This document shows positions 35,727 through 48,749 of a stretch of 64,000 nt of DNA, one piece after another. This DNA is from Nyssa sinensis (Eukaryota > Streptophyta > Magnoliopsida > Cornales > Nyssaceae). The stretch is taken from assembly GCA_008638375.1 (NCBI GenBank), contig CM018031.1, forward strand, positions 14,810,062-14,874,061, in the 5' to 3' direction. Each line of letters begins with the position of its first letter. The stretch's first letter is position 1. A model generated the notes under the pieces. The model was not told the origin of the DNA, did not search any database, and saw nothing but the letters and a program-made list of their open reading frames with translations. A program made the position numbers and the translations under genes.

Positions 35727-37360
35727 TGTTGACTTAAAGGTTTTCAACCGAGGGCATTCTCATAATTTTGATAATAACATAATTTGATAATAACAAGGTA
35801 TTGATGATGTGAACTAATGATCTATTTTAAATGACAATGCAAATAGGTAATTAAGCTAAAAGACTGGCTAACCAAGCTTTGACTAAAGGTGAAAATGATC
35901 AAATCATTGAGATATTCTCACAAGATCAAACATCAAGTTAAACACAAGATAAATGAAAACACTCAAGCCCAAAGAATTAAGTGAAGACTTTGTTTTATTT
36001 TATTTTAGATTTTTAAGTGAACTAAGATTGATTAATCAAAACATGATGCTTAAAGTATTTAAGTGATAAACTAAATCAATCAACAAAATAATTTTTCAAT
36101 AACATAAGATTGTTAAAACTTAAGCTTTGAAAAATTAATGTATTTGAAAAAGAGAATACTGAACAAAATAGGCAATAGTACAAAATTTTCAAATTCAATC
36201 GACCAAATTGCCAATTTACTCAACTGAATTATGTTAATAAAATATGCCTATTTTGTCTCTGTTAATTCAATCGACTGGACTTAAGACTCAATCGATGAAT
36301 GAGTATTTGTTCACGAGGTCTTGACATATGTCTAACTCAGTCGACCAAATTGAATACTTAGTCGAATAAATCACATAAGACATTTTGTGTACAAATTCGT
36401 ACTAAAAGATTCAGTCAATTGAACCAAAGACATAGTCAATTGAATGACTTTGAATATAGATCAAACTTTACCCTCTGGACAAATCAATTGCGTTTTTCAA
36501 TCAACTGAATTATGATTCAGTCGACTAAAAGATGGATTCACTTGACTAGTTTTGTCGATCCGACACTTTCAAATTCAAATTTTAAACATATCAAAAAGGG
36601 GGGAACGACTATTTTTTGAATTAAACGACTATATTCTTCAAATGCATATAAATAGAGGTTGTTGAAAGCGTTTATTGCTATCCTCTACGTTTAGGTTACA
36701 AACTTGTTCTTACATTCAAATCTTTCACAAACTTGCTCTGACATTTAAATCCTTCAAAGTGACTTGAGATATCTTTATTTTCATATTTATATCTCAAAAT
36801 TCTCTCAGCTCTTAAATACTCATGTATTTATTGATCAATCATTTGAGATTGAACTTTTATTATACCATTCAGCTCTAAAAGAGAGCATTACTTAGTAAAC
36901 TCTTTGTATTTTCTCTTTGTAAAATGAGGATGTTTGAAGTTTTTCAAACCTCGTAAAAATCATCGTATTTGTCCCCTCTCTCTCTCTTTACTTTTTTTTA
37001 CATACTTGTGCATATTTAACATTCATTTTTAAAGTTTGTAAAAATTGTTAATATTTGACAAAATATTCTATTCACCATCTCTAGGGTAAATATCTGGACA
37101 ACAAGTAGTATCAGAGTCCTCATCTCTTATAAAATAGAATCAACACTCTAAGAAAAAAAATATAGTAAATATTGTAGGAACTCTTTTTGCCAAAAGACAA
37201 TCGATCAATAGATCTTTATTATTTAGTAACTAAAATCACATTTATTGAAAAATTAAAATTAAAATTTATCTTCAAGTCTTAAACTATAAAATATAGAAGA
37301 TTAATATAAATGAGTCTCATATTCTTGTAAAGGCCGAAAGTTTCATCCAAATGGTGAGCA
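35727..37360 (+). mobile_element. Second copia LTR plus 5' end of internal region
   Basis: LTR 35727-37103 starts TGTTGACTTAAAGG and ends GGACAACA. A primer-binding site variant (TAGTATCAGAGTC) follows, and then about 250 bases matching, with divergence, the leader/gag start of the upstream element (33420-33600), after which homology stops near 37360. With the upstream piece the order is LTR, internal, LTR, internal, all on the plus strand. The two LTRs are strongly diverged, so they were not made in the same insertion. Confidence 0.75.
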
Positions 37361-38690
37361 GATTTTTAGTATTTACTCCAGATATTTATGATGAATTCTT
37401 CTAAAGAGAGGAGTTCCCAGATTCTTTTAATTCTATGTTACGGTTACATATTGCCCCTATTGTGGGGGGCTTGGTTTGTTCTGCTTCTTTCTTGATTTGC
37501 TTTTGTCACCCCCGTTTCCTTGAATGGTCAAGTCACTTTCTTCTCTTAAGTTTCAATTTTTATTTTTATTTTTTAAATTGTATTTGCCACATTTTTTACA
37601 AGTGGGATGGAAACTCACCATATGACTTACAGGTTCATGAAACAAAAAAGTAGCCATATATTAGAGATAAGGTATCTGGTCATTCCATTTGAATCAAACT
37701 CTTATTAAATGAAAAGAAGTCTCAAATCCTGACAAGGGGATTAAATATTGTTCTGCTTGTGAAATTTTTAGTAGGGTACATAAAATGGCTCTAAGTAATG
37801 ATGATAGTATTAAATATTTATATGAATATATTTTTAATTGATAAGTTATATCAAATTATTGCTAAGTAAAAGTTTCAAAATTTGTAATAGAAGTTTAAAT
37901 GAGTTAAGTCGAATAATGGTTTAAATTTAATTTGCTTAAAATAAATGTAATTTAAATTATGTTTAATTTTGATTTATTAATTTTTTAAATTAATTTTGAA
38001 CAAGTTTCTAATTGAGTCAATCACGAGCTAAACTTGAGTACTTTGTTTTTTTTTTATATATAGTATTAAACTACTCATTGATTAATCGAACCAAATCTAA
38101 TAAATTAACGAACCCTAAAATAATGGTAGATTCAAAAATTTTAGTTAAAGAGTACAAAATTACTGGTATTAAAATTTAGTAAAGTTTATATAAATATATA
38201 ATTCTAAGAAGAAGACAAGTTCTATTTTATTAAAGTACTCTAAAAAAATTAACGATAAAAAATGCAATATCATTTTTTTGGATTGGGGGAGGAGGGGCAT
38301 GGCCCTCTATTGTCTCCCATAGATCCAAATTTATCTCAAAATATATTTGAATTTGGCTTAATTTTTACTAACTTTCTTTCTTCACTCCTACAAAAACTTG
38401 AATGCTGATTTTCCCTTCAAGAGTAAACAGATATTATCATTGAACCATCGCTCACTTTGACAAGAATTCACTACTATATATAAGAGATTTTAAAAGAATT
38501 TGGAGACCAGAGATCCTTATTATAGAAAAAAAATATAAAAATAAAAAATTAGTTAAAATAGGATATATGATTAGAATAGCCACTTGAGCGATTGGGTAAA
38601 ATAATTTTTAGTTAATTTTAATTAAAATAGAGATAAAATTTATGAAGAGCGCGGTTGGAGATGCTCTTATATAATATTTGGGTTAATTAT
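37361..38690. other. Intergenic, nothing recognised
   Basis: AT-rich sequence with short motif-free frames between the copia pieces and the promoter region of the V-ATPase gene. Confidence 0.5.
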
Positions 38691-39105
38691 ATTTTAATAT
38701 TATGAAGTTTTGTATCGATTTCAAATAAGGTTATCGATTATCAATTGTAATAATTCAATTCCTCAATTTTTAATTTTATTTCAATTGAGATCAATTTTAA
38801 ATGACTGTTTCAAATTCTTAACAGTAACCCTTTACACATTAAAATTATAGAATCTCATTTGAAACTCATATAAAATATAGTCTTATTTGAAACCCATATC
38901 AAATTATATGGTACTATTTTGAAAGTCGTATAAAATTATAAGGTATTAAAATGTGATTAATTTGAGACTGGTCATTAACGATAGTTTGTAATTGGTATTA
39001 ATTGAAATGAAAATAAAAATTTAAAAATTAAATTATTACAATTAATAATCAAAAACTTTATTTAAAATTAAAACAAAATTTTATAATACTGAAGTATAAT
39101 TAACC
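38691..39105. mobile_element. Foldback MITE upstream of the V-ATPase gene
   Basis: Inverted repeats of about 130 bases. The left end reads GGTTAATTATATTTTAATAT; the right end, reverse-complemented, reads GGTTAATTATACTTCAGTAT. Inner blocks pair as well (ATTATCAATTGTAATAATT against ATTATTAATTGTAATAATT). It lies about 670 bases upstream of the start codon. No clear target duplication. Confidence 0.8.
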
Positions 39106-39419
39106 TTAAATATTTTTCAGAATACATTATGAAGTCTTTTGAAAAGTGAAATCTTTTACTAGAAATAATTTTCTTTTTAAAACAAGGCCTTTCTATTTCT
39201 CAATTACTGAGAAATAATTGAAGAATCCAAATGTTGACGCCTGGGAACATTTAGCGTGGAATTTTCGCCTTGGACCGTTAAGACCAGCAAAATGTGTGAC
39301 ATTTAATGCTAGCGATGTGATGGCGTTATTTCATTTAAAAACCTTTTGAAACTAGGTGGGTTCCTAAAATAAAAAATAAATATCGGTGTATCACACTCGG
39401 ACCGCATCTTATCGTCTGC

Positions 39420-39430
39420 TTTATTTATAC
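39420..39430 (+). promoter_or_regulatory. Possible TATA box of the V-ATPase gene
   Basis: TTTATTTATAC lies about 345 bases upstream of the ATG, before a purine-rich leader. Position and sequence are compatible with a TATA element; the transcription start is not known. Confidence 0.35.
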
Positions 39431-39629
39431 TTTCATTTCATTGCACTCTCATGGTGTTTTTCTTCCTCATTTTTCCACTCGATGAAAAAGGGAAGAAATT
39501 CCCGATTCCATTGGCAGTTGCCAAGGGAAAACTGAAAATGAGCCGTCGAGAGAGAGCAACACACACCACAGACATATAGATACAGATTCATAGAGAGAGA
39601 AAGAAAGCATTACATTAGAATTTATTGAG

Positions 39630-39632
<3 letters not shown>

Positions 39633-39679
<47 letters not shown>
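39633..39679. repeat. (GA)n tract in the 5' leader of the V-ATPase gene
   Basis: About 23 GA units ending 94 bases before the start codon, probably within the 5' UTR. Such GA/CT tracts are common near plant promoters and can bind GAGA-binding BPC factors (family knowledge). Confidence 0.9.
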
Positions 39680-39682
<3 letters not shown>

Positions 39683-39773
39683 CTCTGTTCGCACCAGATC
39701 TGAAGATCTATCTAGACACACTCCTTCAATTCTTTGCCGAGCACTGGAGTGGTCTCGTTTTGGTTGATGGAAA

Positions 39774-42700
39774 ATGGAGTTCATAGACAACTTGCCAGCA
39801 ATGGATCTGATGCGCTCGGAGAAGATGACTTTCGTTCAGCTTATCATACCCGTCGAGTCATCCCACCGAGCCATCTCTTACCTCGGCGAATTCGGCCTTC
39901 TCCAATTCCGAGACGTACGTTCCCCACTCGGATCTGTTCTTGTTGTTTCACTATTCTACTTAATATATATACCTATATTTGTATGAGATTTAACGTTCAT
40001 TGATTTTGAATTCCTAAATTTGCTGTTACCTATAAATTTTTTCTAAATTTGATATTGCGTTAAGACCTCTTCACGTGTGCTCTGATAATTAGAAATGATC
40101 GTGGTTGTTTTGAGTTGGTTAGATTTAGTGTTTGGACCTTGATTTGCCATAGGAGAAGAACATAAATTTCATTTATGTGTATGTGTGTGCATGTATATGT
40201 TTGGACCTTGTAATCGCCAATTTGAGCAGAGTAAAATTTCTTACATAAACACACAAGTTGACGAGTCTAGCATAACTTGGATTAAAATTGTGATTAGAAA
40301 TGGTCTGGTTTGTTTTCAGCTGGTTGGATTCAGTGATATGAGCAGAATGCAAATTGTGCAGATCTCATTCACACATCCAATCGCGCACATTTTTGGACCT
40401 TGATTTTTTTACATGAGCACAGATTTCTCACGCTCAAGCACCCTATTAAGTAGGGTATAACTTGCAATGTTTTTTTAACCGGATCAATTTGTGAATCCAA
40501 TGTTCAGGCTATAAATGTGGAATTTAGTATTTTCTGGTAGGTTAAGGGAGGAGGGAGATAGGTGGTTACTGATTACCTGTTTTTGTGATTTGTGCTGAGA
40601 AATCTTGGGAAATTTCTTTAAATTGAACTTAATTACTTTTTACATTGATATATCAAAATTTGATTTTTGGATATATACAAGAATGGCTCGCATCCCACCC
40701 AACATGCACGCGTTTATGCTTGTGAGTGTGATTATGTGAGTGCTCGCTTGCTTGTTTGAATGCAAATAGCAGCATTACCTCATGAATTTAATTAGTTGAT
40801 TCTTCGAAAAAATTTATCTTAATATTCTGTAATGGACAGTGCTTGGTTCCAAATTAGGTAAAAAGAATCTCCTCCTACCCGCGTACGTGTCACAATTATA
40901 ATGTGCCACATATGCAATTGCATGTATATCATGTGACTATTTAGTTTTAACAAAAAAATAAAAATTAAATAAAATTACAAAGCACAAGTGCATTGCATAC
41001 GTGGCAGATTTTAGTTGTGACACGTACATGGGTAGGAAGAACCTCTTCCTACCTGGTTCGGAGCTAAGCATTGTCCTTTTGTAATTGATTGAATTTCTCG
41101 ACTAGAAAAATTTCCAAATTAATTAATGGATCCCTGGTCATTTTCTTTGGTAGCTTAAAAGGCCTTAGACAGAGGGATCATGTTTATTCCCTCTTCATTA
41201 TTGGGATGTAGCCATCGATCGAAAAAAAAAAATTGGGATGTTGGTGTTTAGCATCTCTTATCAACTTATGATACCTTGTCTTCTGTAGGATGGGGGATGA
41301 GAAGTTGAGTTGCTTGAGGCGTATCTTACGAGTTTTGGGGTAGTCTCAAGGCGTAAGGTGGATCTTGGCATAAGTGAATTGATTTCGGTTGGAGAAGTAG
41401 AGGAGATGGATAAGCTAGCATCTGTCTTGGGTTGCAAGGTTGGCTCTCTACCCATATCTTATTTGGGATTGCTGTTGGGTTTCTATATTATAGGTAAAGT
41501 AGTCTATAGCTTTGTTGTTGAATTGTTTGAGAGGAGGTTAGCAGATTGGAAGAGATAACAATATGTTTCAAAGTAAGAAGACAAGCTCACTATCATTAAG
41601 AGCACTCATTTGAGCCTTTTGACATATTTTATGTCTACTTTTTCTATTACAGTTTTAGTGGGAAAAAAAGACTTGAGAAACTCCCACAAACTTTTTACGA
41701 GGGTCTTGGAAATGAGTTCAGTATTATTTTTTGAAGTGGGGTATGGTTTACTCACCTTTTAAAGACACGAGATTGGATGTTACAAAGATTTGATCATTCA
41801 ACCGACTTTGCTAGGAAAATGTTTGTGGAGGATGGCTGAAGATAGGTACAGTTTGTGGGAAAGGCCCATTGGAAAATTTCCTTTTTGGATTTGTTTAGAA
41901 TTGCATTGGATGAAGAGGCTCTTGTATCTGAGGTTTTCAAAGGGTGGGGTTGTTTCAAAACCTTGTTTTGGTAAAGCATGGCAAGATTGGGAGATGGAGG
42001 TGATGGAGGCTCTTTTGGTGTTTTGCATGCTTGCACTTTAGATGGGTGTGGAGGATTCTTTATGTTTGATGCCTTGGAGTTGGAGCTGTAGAATTTGTTC
42101 TCTTTTGGGATTTGTGATAGAATTAGAAAAAATCTTTGGATCTGTAGAATTTGAATTGGTTGGAATTGAATTTGGGTTAGCTTGATTGCAATTCAAACAA
42201 ATTCCAAGGCCCCAATTATACAGTGCCAAACATAACATTAACGATAATCATCTGTGCATGCTGTAGATTGCTTGTGTTGCTAGGTTTTTCTTGAGATTTG
42301 GCTTTGAAACTTCTCAATGAACAAATAGATAGTATTAGGAACTAGAATTTTGTAATTTAAGACAAGATTGAGTTGTAAGTTTTTGCCATCTAGTATTTTG
42401 GAGAAGTATTATAAAATATGTTTGGGATTTAATTTATCTTTTTGCCATAAAATTTTGTTATATTTAAAGATGGTTAGTTTATTGCAGAGCTAAAGGGGGA
42501 AAAAGATTTCTCCCCCCTGCCTGCTTACTTTTTAGTTATTAATCAGATGCACTCACTACTATTTTTTTTTTCTTGGCAGTTAAATGCTGATAAAAGCCCT
42601 TTCCAACGAACATTTGTTAATCAGGTATTTATTGATCAGAACTGCACTTTCATACTGAATGCCTTTCATGATATCTTTTTTGACTTTGGGTTGTAATATC

Positions 42701-45700
42701 ATACACACTGTAAGTTGCATCCATAAAAGAGTTAAATCCTGAACTCTTTTGTAACTCATGTCTCTTATTTATTAGTTAGTATTTGCGGTAGACTTGTTTC
42801 AAGTCATCACTCATGGATTAAATTCACGTATAACTCAACTCAATAAAGCCTTATCCCAATAATTTGGGTTTGGCTACATGAATCCTATCTCACCATTCTT
42901 CTCTATTTAAGGCCATTCTCTTTGTTAGACCACGCATTATCACATATTTTTTAACTACTTCTACTAAAGTTAATTTTAGCCGCCCTCGCACTCAACATGA
43001 CCCTCAATATTAACCATGTCGCTCTTCCTTATTGGTGCATTTGTTGGTTTACATTGTACATGACCATACCACCTTAACCGATGTTCTCTCATTTTATCTT
43101 CTATAAGTACTACCATCTCATGAATATGTTTATTCCTAATTCTAACTTTTCTTGTCTTACTGCTTATTTATTTTAACATCCACATTTCGGTTACACCCAT
43201 CTTATTAAGATGTTGTTTCTTAACTGCTTAACATTTTGTTCCATACAACATGGTTGGTCTAATAACTGTTTTATAAAATTTACCTTTCAATTTTAAAAGT
43301 GTACATCAATTGCACAAGACCCTAGACACACTCCTCCACTTATCCCATGTTGCTTTAATTTTATGAGTAACATCATCTTTAATTTCTCCCTCTTGATGAA
43401 TAAGTGAACCTAGATAACGAAAATTTCACTTTTTATTATGTCTCTTTTTTCTTAGTATTTGCGCTAGACTTGTTTCAAGTCATTGTTCAGGCAAACAATT
43501 CATGCATATGCTGTTATATCTATAATTTTATGTTTCCCCATCTCACGTGGAATTGGAAACTCCCCGGTATCTTCATGTTCTTGTTTCCCCTTAATTAGTT
43601 AAACAGATGAAACTAATTAGGCTACAGCCAATACTATGAATGATTTTACCAAACTAAGCATAAAAGTTGCGTTTCTTTAAGCTCTATGTAACCTATCAAA
43701 AAAAAAAAAAGAAAAACATTTCTTTAAGCTCTATGTATGGATAATCAAAAAGAGAGTTCTATGTTTCTTCCAGTCAAGTGGGATTGAGAAGTCCGCCACT
43801 AGGTCCACGTCACTATCCTTTATGTTTGTCTTTAGTGAGCACGTACTGAGCATGCTCTTTTTTTTTGTGATAATTGTGCTATGAGCATTCTTCTTATTTT
43901 AGTTTATCCATTTTTCCTTTATTTGTTTTCTGGTTACCTCTCTCTCTCTTGCTCTCTCTCTTTGGAGAGAATTTTGTGGGTAGTGGGAGCTTTTGATTTT
44001 GTGGAATTGCCAGTATACCTTTACTTTGGAGAAAGTCATGGACATTTTTGGAAGAATACATGGACTGCCTGAAAAAGATTTAGGCATTATATAATAGTGT
44101 TGCTGAACAAGTAAGATTAATCATACACCACTTAAATGCCTGATCAATTAGTTTACTTTTTAATGTCATGCTAGATGCCTTTCATGTTCTCCCTTTCCTA
44201 ACAAACCCCTTGAAATGTGGTGTAAAGCTAACAACCTTTGTTGCCATTTATTATCAGAGAGAGAGAGAGAGAGAGGGAGAGTTCACGAAATTGGTCTTCT
44301 CTTCTTAGGAGTCATTAACGGAATTTTGAGTACTTAAATGTGTGAAATGTCTATCTAGATCACCTCTGGATATGAACTTAGTGTTAAACAAAAAATTATT
44401 TTTGACTTAGAAATGATATCTACTTCAGTTCCCCTTTATTGTTTTGGTTTTCATGCTTGGGAGATATTTCACAGGTGAAAAGATGTGCAGAGATGTCAAG
44501 AAAGCTACGATTTTTCAAAGATCAAATACATAAAGCTGGTCTACTGTCTTCTGGGCGTCCTGCTTCGCAACCAGATGTTGAGTTGGAGGAATTAGAGGTC
44601 CATTTCTTCATTTCATGACAAGTGAACAATGTTTTTTTTCCCCTGCCGGCTATTCCTGCTGCCAGCAATAACAATATGCTGCAAGGAAAGGTGAATAACC
44701 AATTTATCTTTATGGAAGTACTCAATCTAATGTGGAATATTGTCAACCTTCTCTTGATTTCAGATACAACTTGCTGAGCGTGAACATGAGCTAATTGAAA
44801 TGAATGCTAACAGTGAGAAACTGCGACAAACGTATAATGAGTTGCTAGAGTTCAAGATGGTACTGCAGAAGGTATATTTTCTTGCATTTTTCATAGGTAC
44901 ACTAATGAAGCAGGGACATCCTCTTTGTTGCTTCTGACTTGAAATGTCTACCGACCATAATAAAAATAATGATTTAGGACATCTTATCAATATCCACTGA
45001 TGTATTATTTTCTTCTCAATTTCATTCTAAGCTATTCTTTGCCCATTCTGATATGGAAACTAAGTTGCCTCTTTACGATTGAAGATTTTATTGTCATTTG
45101 TTGGTCCCTTCGTTTGGTATCTCAAAGAGACCTAGACTTTTTATGAAGTCCTCACCCATTTATTGCATCTTCAAAAAATTATTTCCACTTTCTTGTTCTT
45201 GTGAAATTACCAACTCATCTAAAAGCTAAAGTTGTTAGAGAAGGTGTAATTTTATTATTATATTCTTTAACACGCCTCCTCACGTGTGGCCTGTCTGAGC
45301 CTACACGTGTCAATTCATATTTTCAGGGTTATAGCGGGGTTTGAATTCAGGACCTTTTTCCTACTCTGATACCATGTGAAATCACCAACTCATCTAAAAA
45401 CTTAAGTTGTTAAAGAGGGTGTAATTTTATTATTATATTTTCTAACAGTTCCTACTACCCCTCAATATGATTTTCTACAATATCATAACCTTCTGAGGGT
45501 TCTGGATACAAATGCATCATTACTTCCATATTTGACTTGGTGTCCAAACATTGGTTGACTAACGTGAAAGCATTAGGTCTTGACTACTATCCCCCTTCCC
45601 CCCTCTCTTAAAACTTGTTCAAAACTTCAGAAGGGACATGCGTATATAATCATGCTTTCTAGTAATTAGTAAAGCATTAGCATCATTGTATTTTTTAACT

Positions 45701-48700
45701 TCCCTCAAAGAATACCTATATGAAGCATTTTTTTCTTATCTCATTGGAAATTTCAGGCAGGTGGCTTCCTTGGTTCAAGTAAGAGACATGCTGTTGGAGA
45801 GGAGAGAGAATTAGATGAAAATGTGTACTCTAATGATGACTATGCAGATACAGCATATTTACTTGAACAGGTAATTATACTTCTGTATTTGTACCTTTGA
45901 ATGCTGTTTTTATAATAAATTATTACCATGTCACTTATTAAAGATTCTTCATTTTACAGGAGATACGACCCGGACAATCAAATCAATCTGGTTTAAGATT
46001 TGTTAGTGGCATCATCTGTAAATCCAAGATTCTTCGGTTTGAGAGGATGTTGTTCCGTGCTACGAGGGGCAATTTGCTTTTCAATCAGGCACCAGCTGAT
46101 GAAAAAATCATGGATCCTGTATCAACTGAAATGGTCATCTTCTTTCTTATAGCTATCATTATCTTTTAGGGATAAATCTTTTATACATCATTTTTATGAA
46201 TTCTACTTTGTTATTTGAAAAATCTTGACACCATTCCACTTCTTTATAATATATATCTTCTTCATTCATTGAATGTTCAGCTAGTTCACTTTTATTGCTT
46301 TGTATTGGCTGAATTCTTTAGTTCAATAAATCTGACTCCTTGGGTGTTAACTTTGCAGGTTGAGAAAACTGTATTTGTAGTGTTCTTCTCAGGGGAGCAG
46401 GCAAAAACAAAAATACTGAAAATATGTGAAGCCTTTGGTGCAAATTGCTATCCTGTTCCTGAAGATATAACCAAACAGAGGCAAACAACTCAAGAAGTAT
46501 GCTGTTAAAGAGAGAGACTATAAATTTTCTCACGCATGAAAGAAAAATAGTTCAAAGAGTGATGTTCATTCTGTTTTCAAAATGATGTTTGTTTGGCAGA
46601 CTGCATACCCATTGCTTTTGTTTCATTATCACAAGTAGAAAATGTAAAAAGAATCCCCCCCCCCCCCCCCCCTTCCTTTTTTACTTCTCAGGATGCACTG
46701 ATGTTGAATATTTCCAACATAAAGATTTTGATATTTCCATAAAAGGCCATCACCTAGTTTAGGGTGCTAGGAGGGGTGGACTAGGTATAAACCTAACTTT
46801 TGGCATTATTTGCAAAAAAGTGGCTGCCCTTGATTCAAATCTGTGTTCTCTCACTCAATAGTCCTTGGTTACCATTACACCAAACAATGCCTCCTATTCT
46901 AATATTTTCATTAATAAAATGTCATTTTTCTGTTTCCAGGAACATGTATTAACTTCAATTAATTCAACTAAGCCTTAAGCCAATGATTGTTGAAGTGACT
47001 TATGTATGTAGTGATTTGATTACCTTCATTCTAGGATCCAGCATCTATAAATTTTAAGTCAAACTTCAATTTCTTGGTTGCAGGTTATGTCACATCTATC
47101 TGATTTGGAATCCACATTGGATGCTGGGATCCGGCATCGAAATCAAGCCCTTTCTTCCATTGGATTTCACCTAGCAAAATGGATGAGCATGGTAAGATTT
47201 AGCTATTGTACGTTTCTTGTGTTGGAGAGTGAGCATTTTACATTGAGCATTCATTGTGGGAGTGATTATTCATTTACAATATGATAAATTTGAACCTTTT
47301 CTAGGTTAGAAGGGAGAAAGCAGTGTATGATACATTGAATATGCTGAATTTTGATGTTACAAAAAAATGTCTTGTTGGAGAGGGCTGGTGCCCAATATTT
47401 GCAAAAACACAGGTACTCTGTTTTATCTTTACATTTTTCATGGTTTGGGTAAGATAGCTGCAGTTGCTTCCATTATTATATTATGTTAGTTTCATAAGGA
47501 GAGAGTGTTCTGTGATATTATAGATTCAGGAGGCACTTCAGCGAGCAACATTTGATAGTAATTCACAAGTGGGTATAATATTTCATGTGATGGATGCCAT
47601 GGGATCTCCTCCAACATACTTCAGAACCAACTGCTTTACAAATGCATTTCAGGAAATTGTCGATGCCTACGGGTAAGTTAAAATATGCAGCTACAGTTTC
47701 CCATTGGCACATATTTATTTATTTTTTCGTTCTAAGATAGTTATTCTTATAAAAGGTGGTTTCCCAATATGAAGACTCTCCATGTTCTGACGGAGTTTCC
47801 TTTACCTCTTGTTCTTTCGTAAATTTCCTCAGTGATTTTAAGGGCATGTTTTTTTGCCACCCAGTGGCTTCTTTTAGCAAAGTTATTTATCTAGCCGAAA
47901 ATAAGTTGATTCCCATGTTTAGTTATCTCATTTAAAAGCATCTTGTGTTTTAGTGCATAAATTCCTAGCTTACTGTACGTGGGTTTATGTAAGGATTTAG
48001 GAACTTTAAATAGCCACATTTTGTCTCCTAGTGAACCCCATTAGTTTTCACAGCCAAGAAAGGAATTGTTGGGTCATGCTTATAGTTTGTAAGAATTCAG
48101 AAACAAGTAAATCTGTAGTTGTTAACCAGTCTATAACATCAAAGATGTTCTCATTTGCTTATATACTACTTCGTGGTTGATTTGACATGCTGTTAAGTGA
48201 TTGAATTAGCTTTAGGGATATGCTGTTTGCTGCTGAGTTATATCATTTGTACATGCCTCTGTATGTGTGTGTGTGTGTTTATTTGTGGAACTGAGCAAAA
48301 CACTGACAAAACAATTTATTGGCAGTGTTGCTAGATATCAGGAAGCAAACCCTGCAGTTTATACTGTTATTACATTTCCGTTTCTTTTTGCGGTGATGTT
48401 TGGAGATTGGGGTCATGGAATATGCTTGTTGTTGGGAGCATTGGTCCTTATAGCTCGTGAAAGTAAGCTTGGTTCTCAGGTATGCTCTCTTCTCATATTG
48501 ATATTCTTATTTTGAATGTGAGAAAGAAGTTGTTTAATTGGAAAAGAATCATATATAAATGTGAATTTTGTTGTCTTTTAAAGTGGATTAAAACTTATCC
48601 TTTTGAGATCTTAGCAAATAAAGAAGCAAGGGGTGAAGCATTTTGTTGCATAGGATGGTGATGACTGACAAGATGCAATGTAACATTCACCTTAGGCAGA

Positions 48701-48715
48701 TTTTGTGGAGGGGAC

Positions 48716-48749
<34 letters not shown>

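Noticed and set aside
48717..48747. Poly-C run as a telomere-like or vector sequence
   Set aside because: A pure C run inside a LINE fragment, with no CCCTAAA units or cloning sites.
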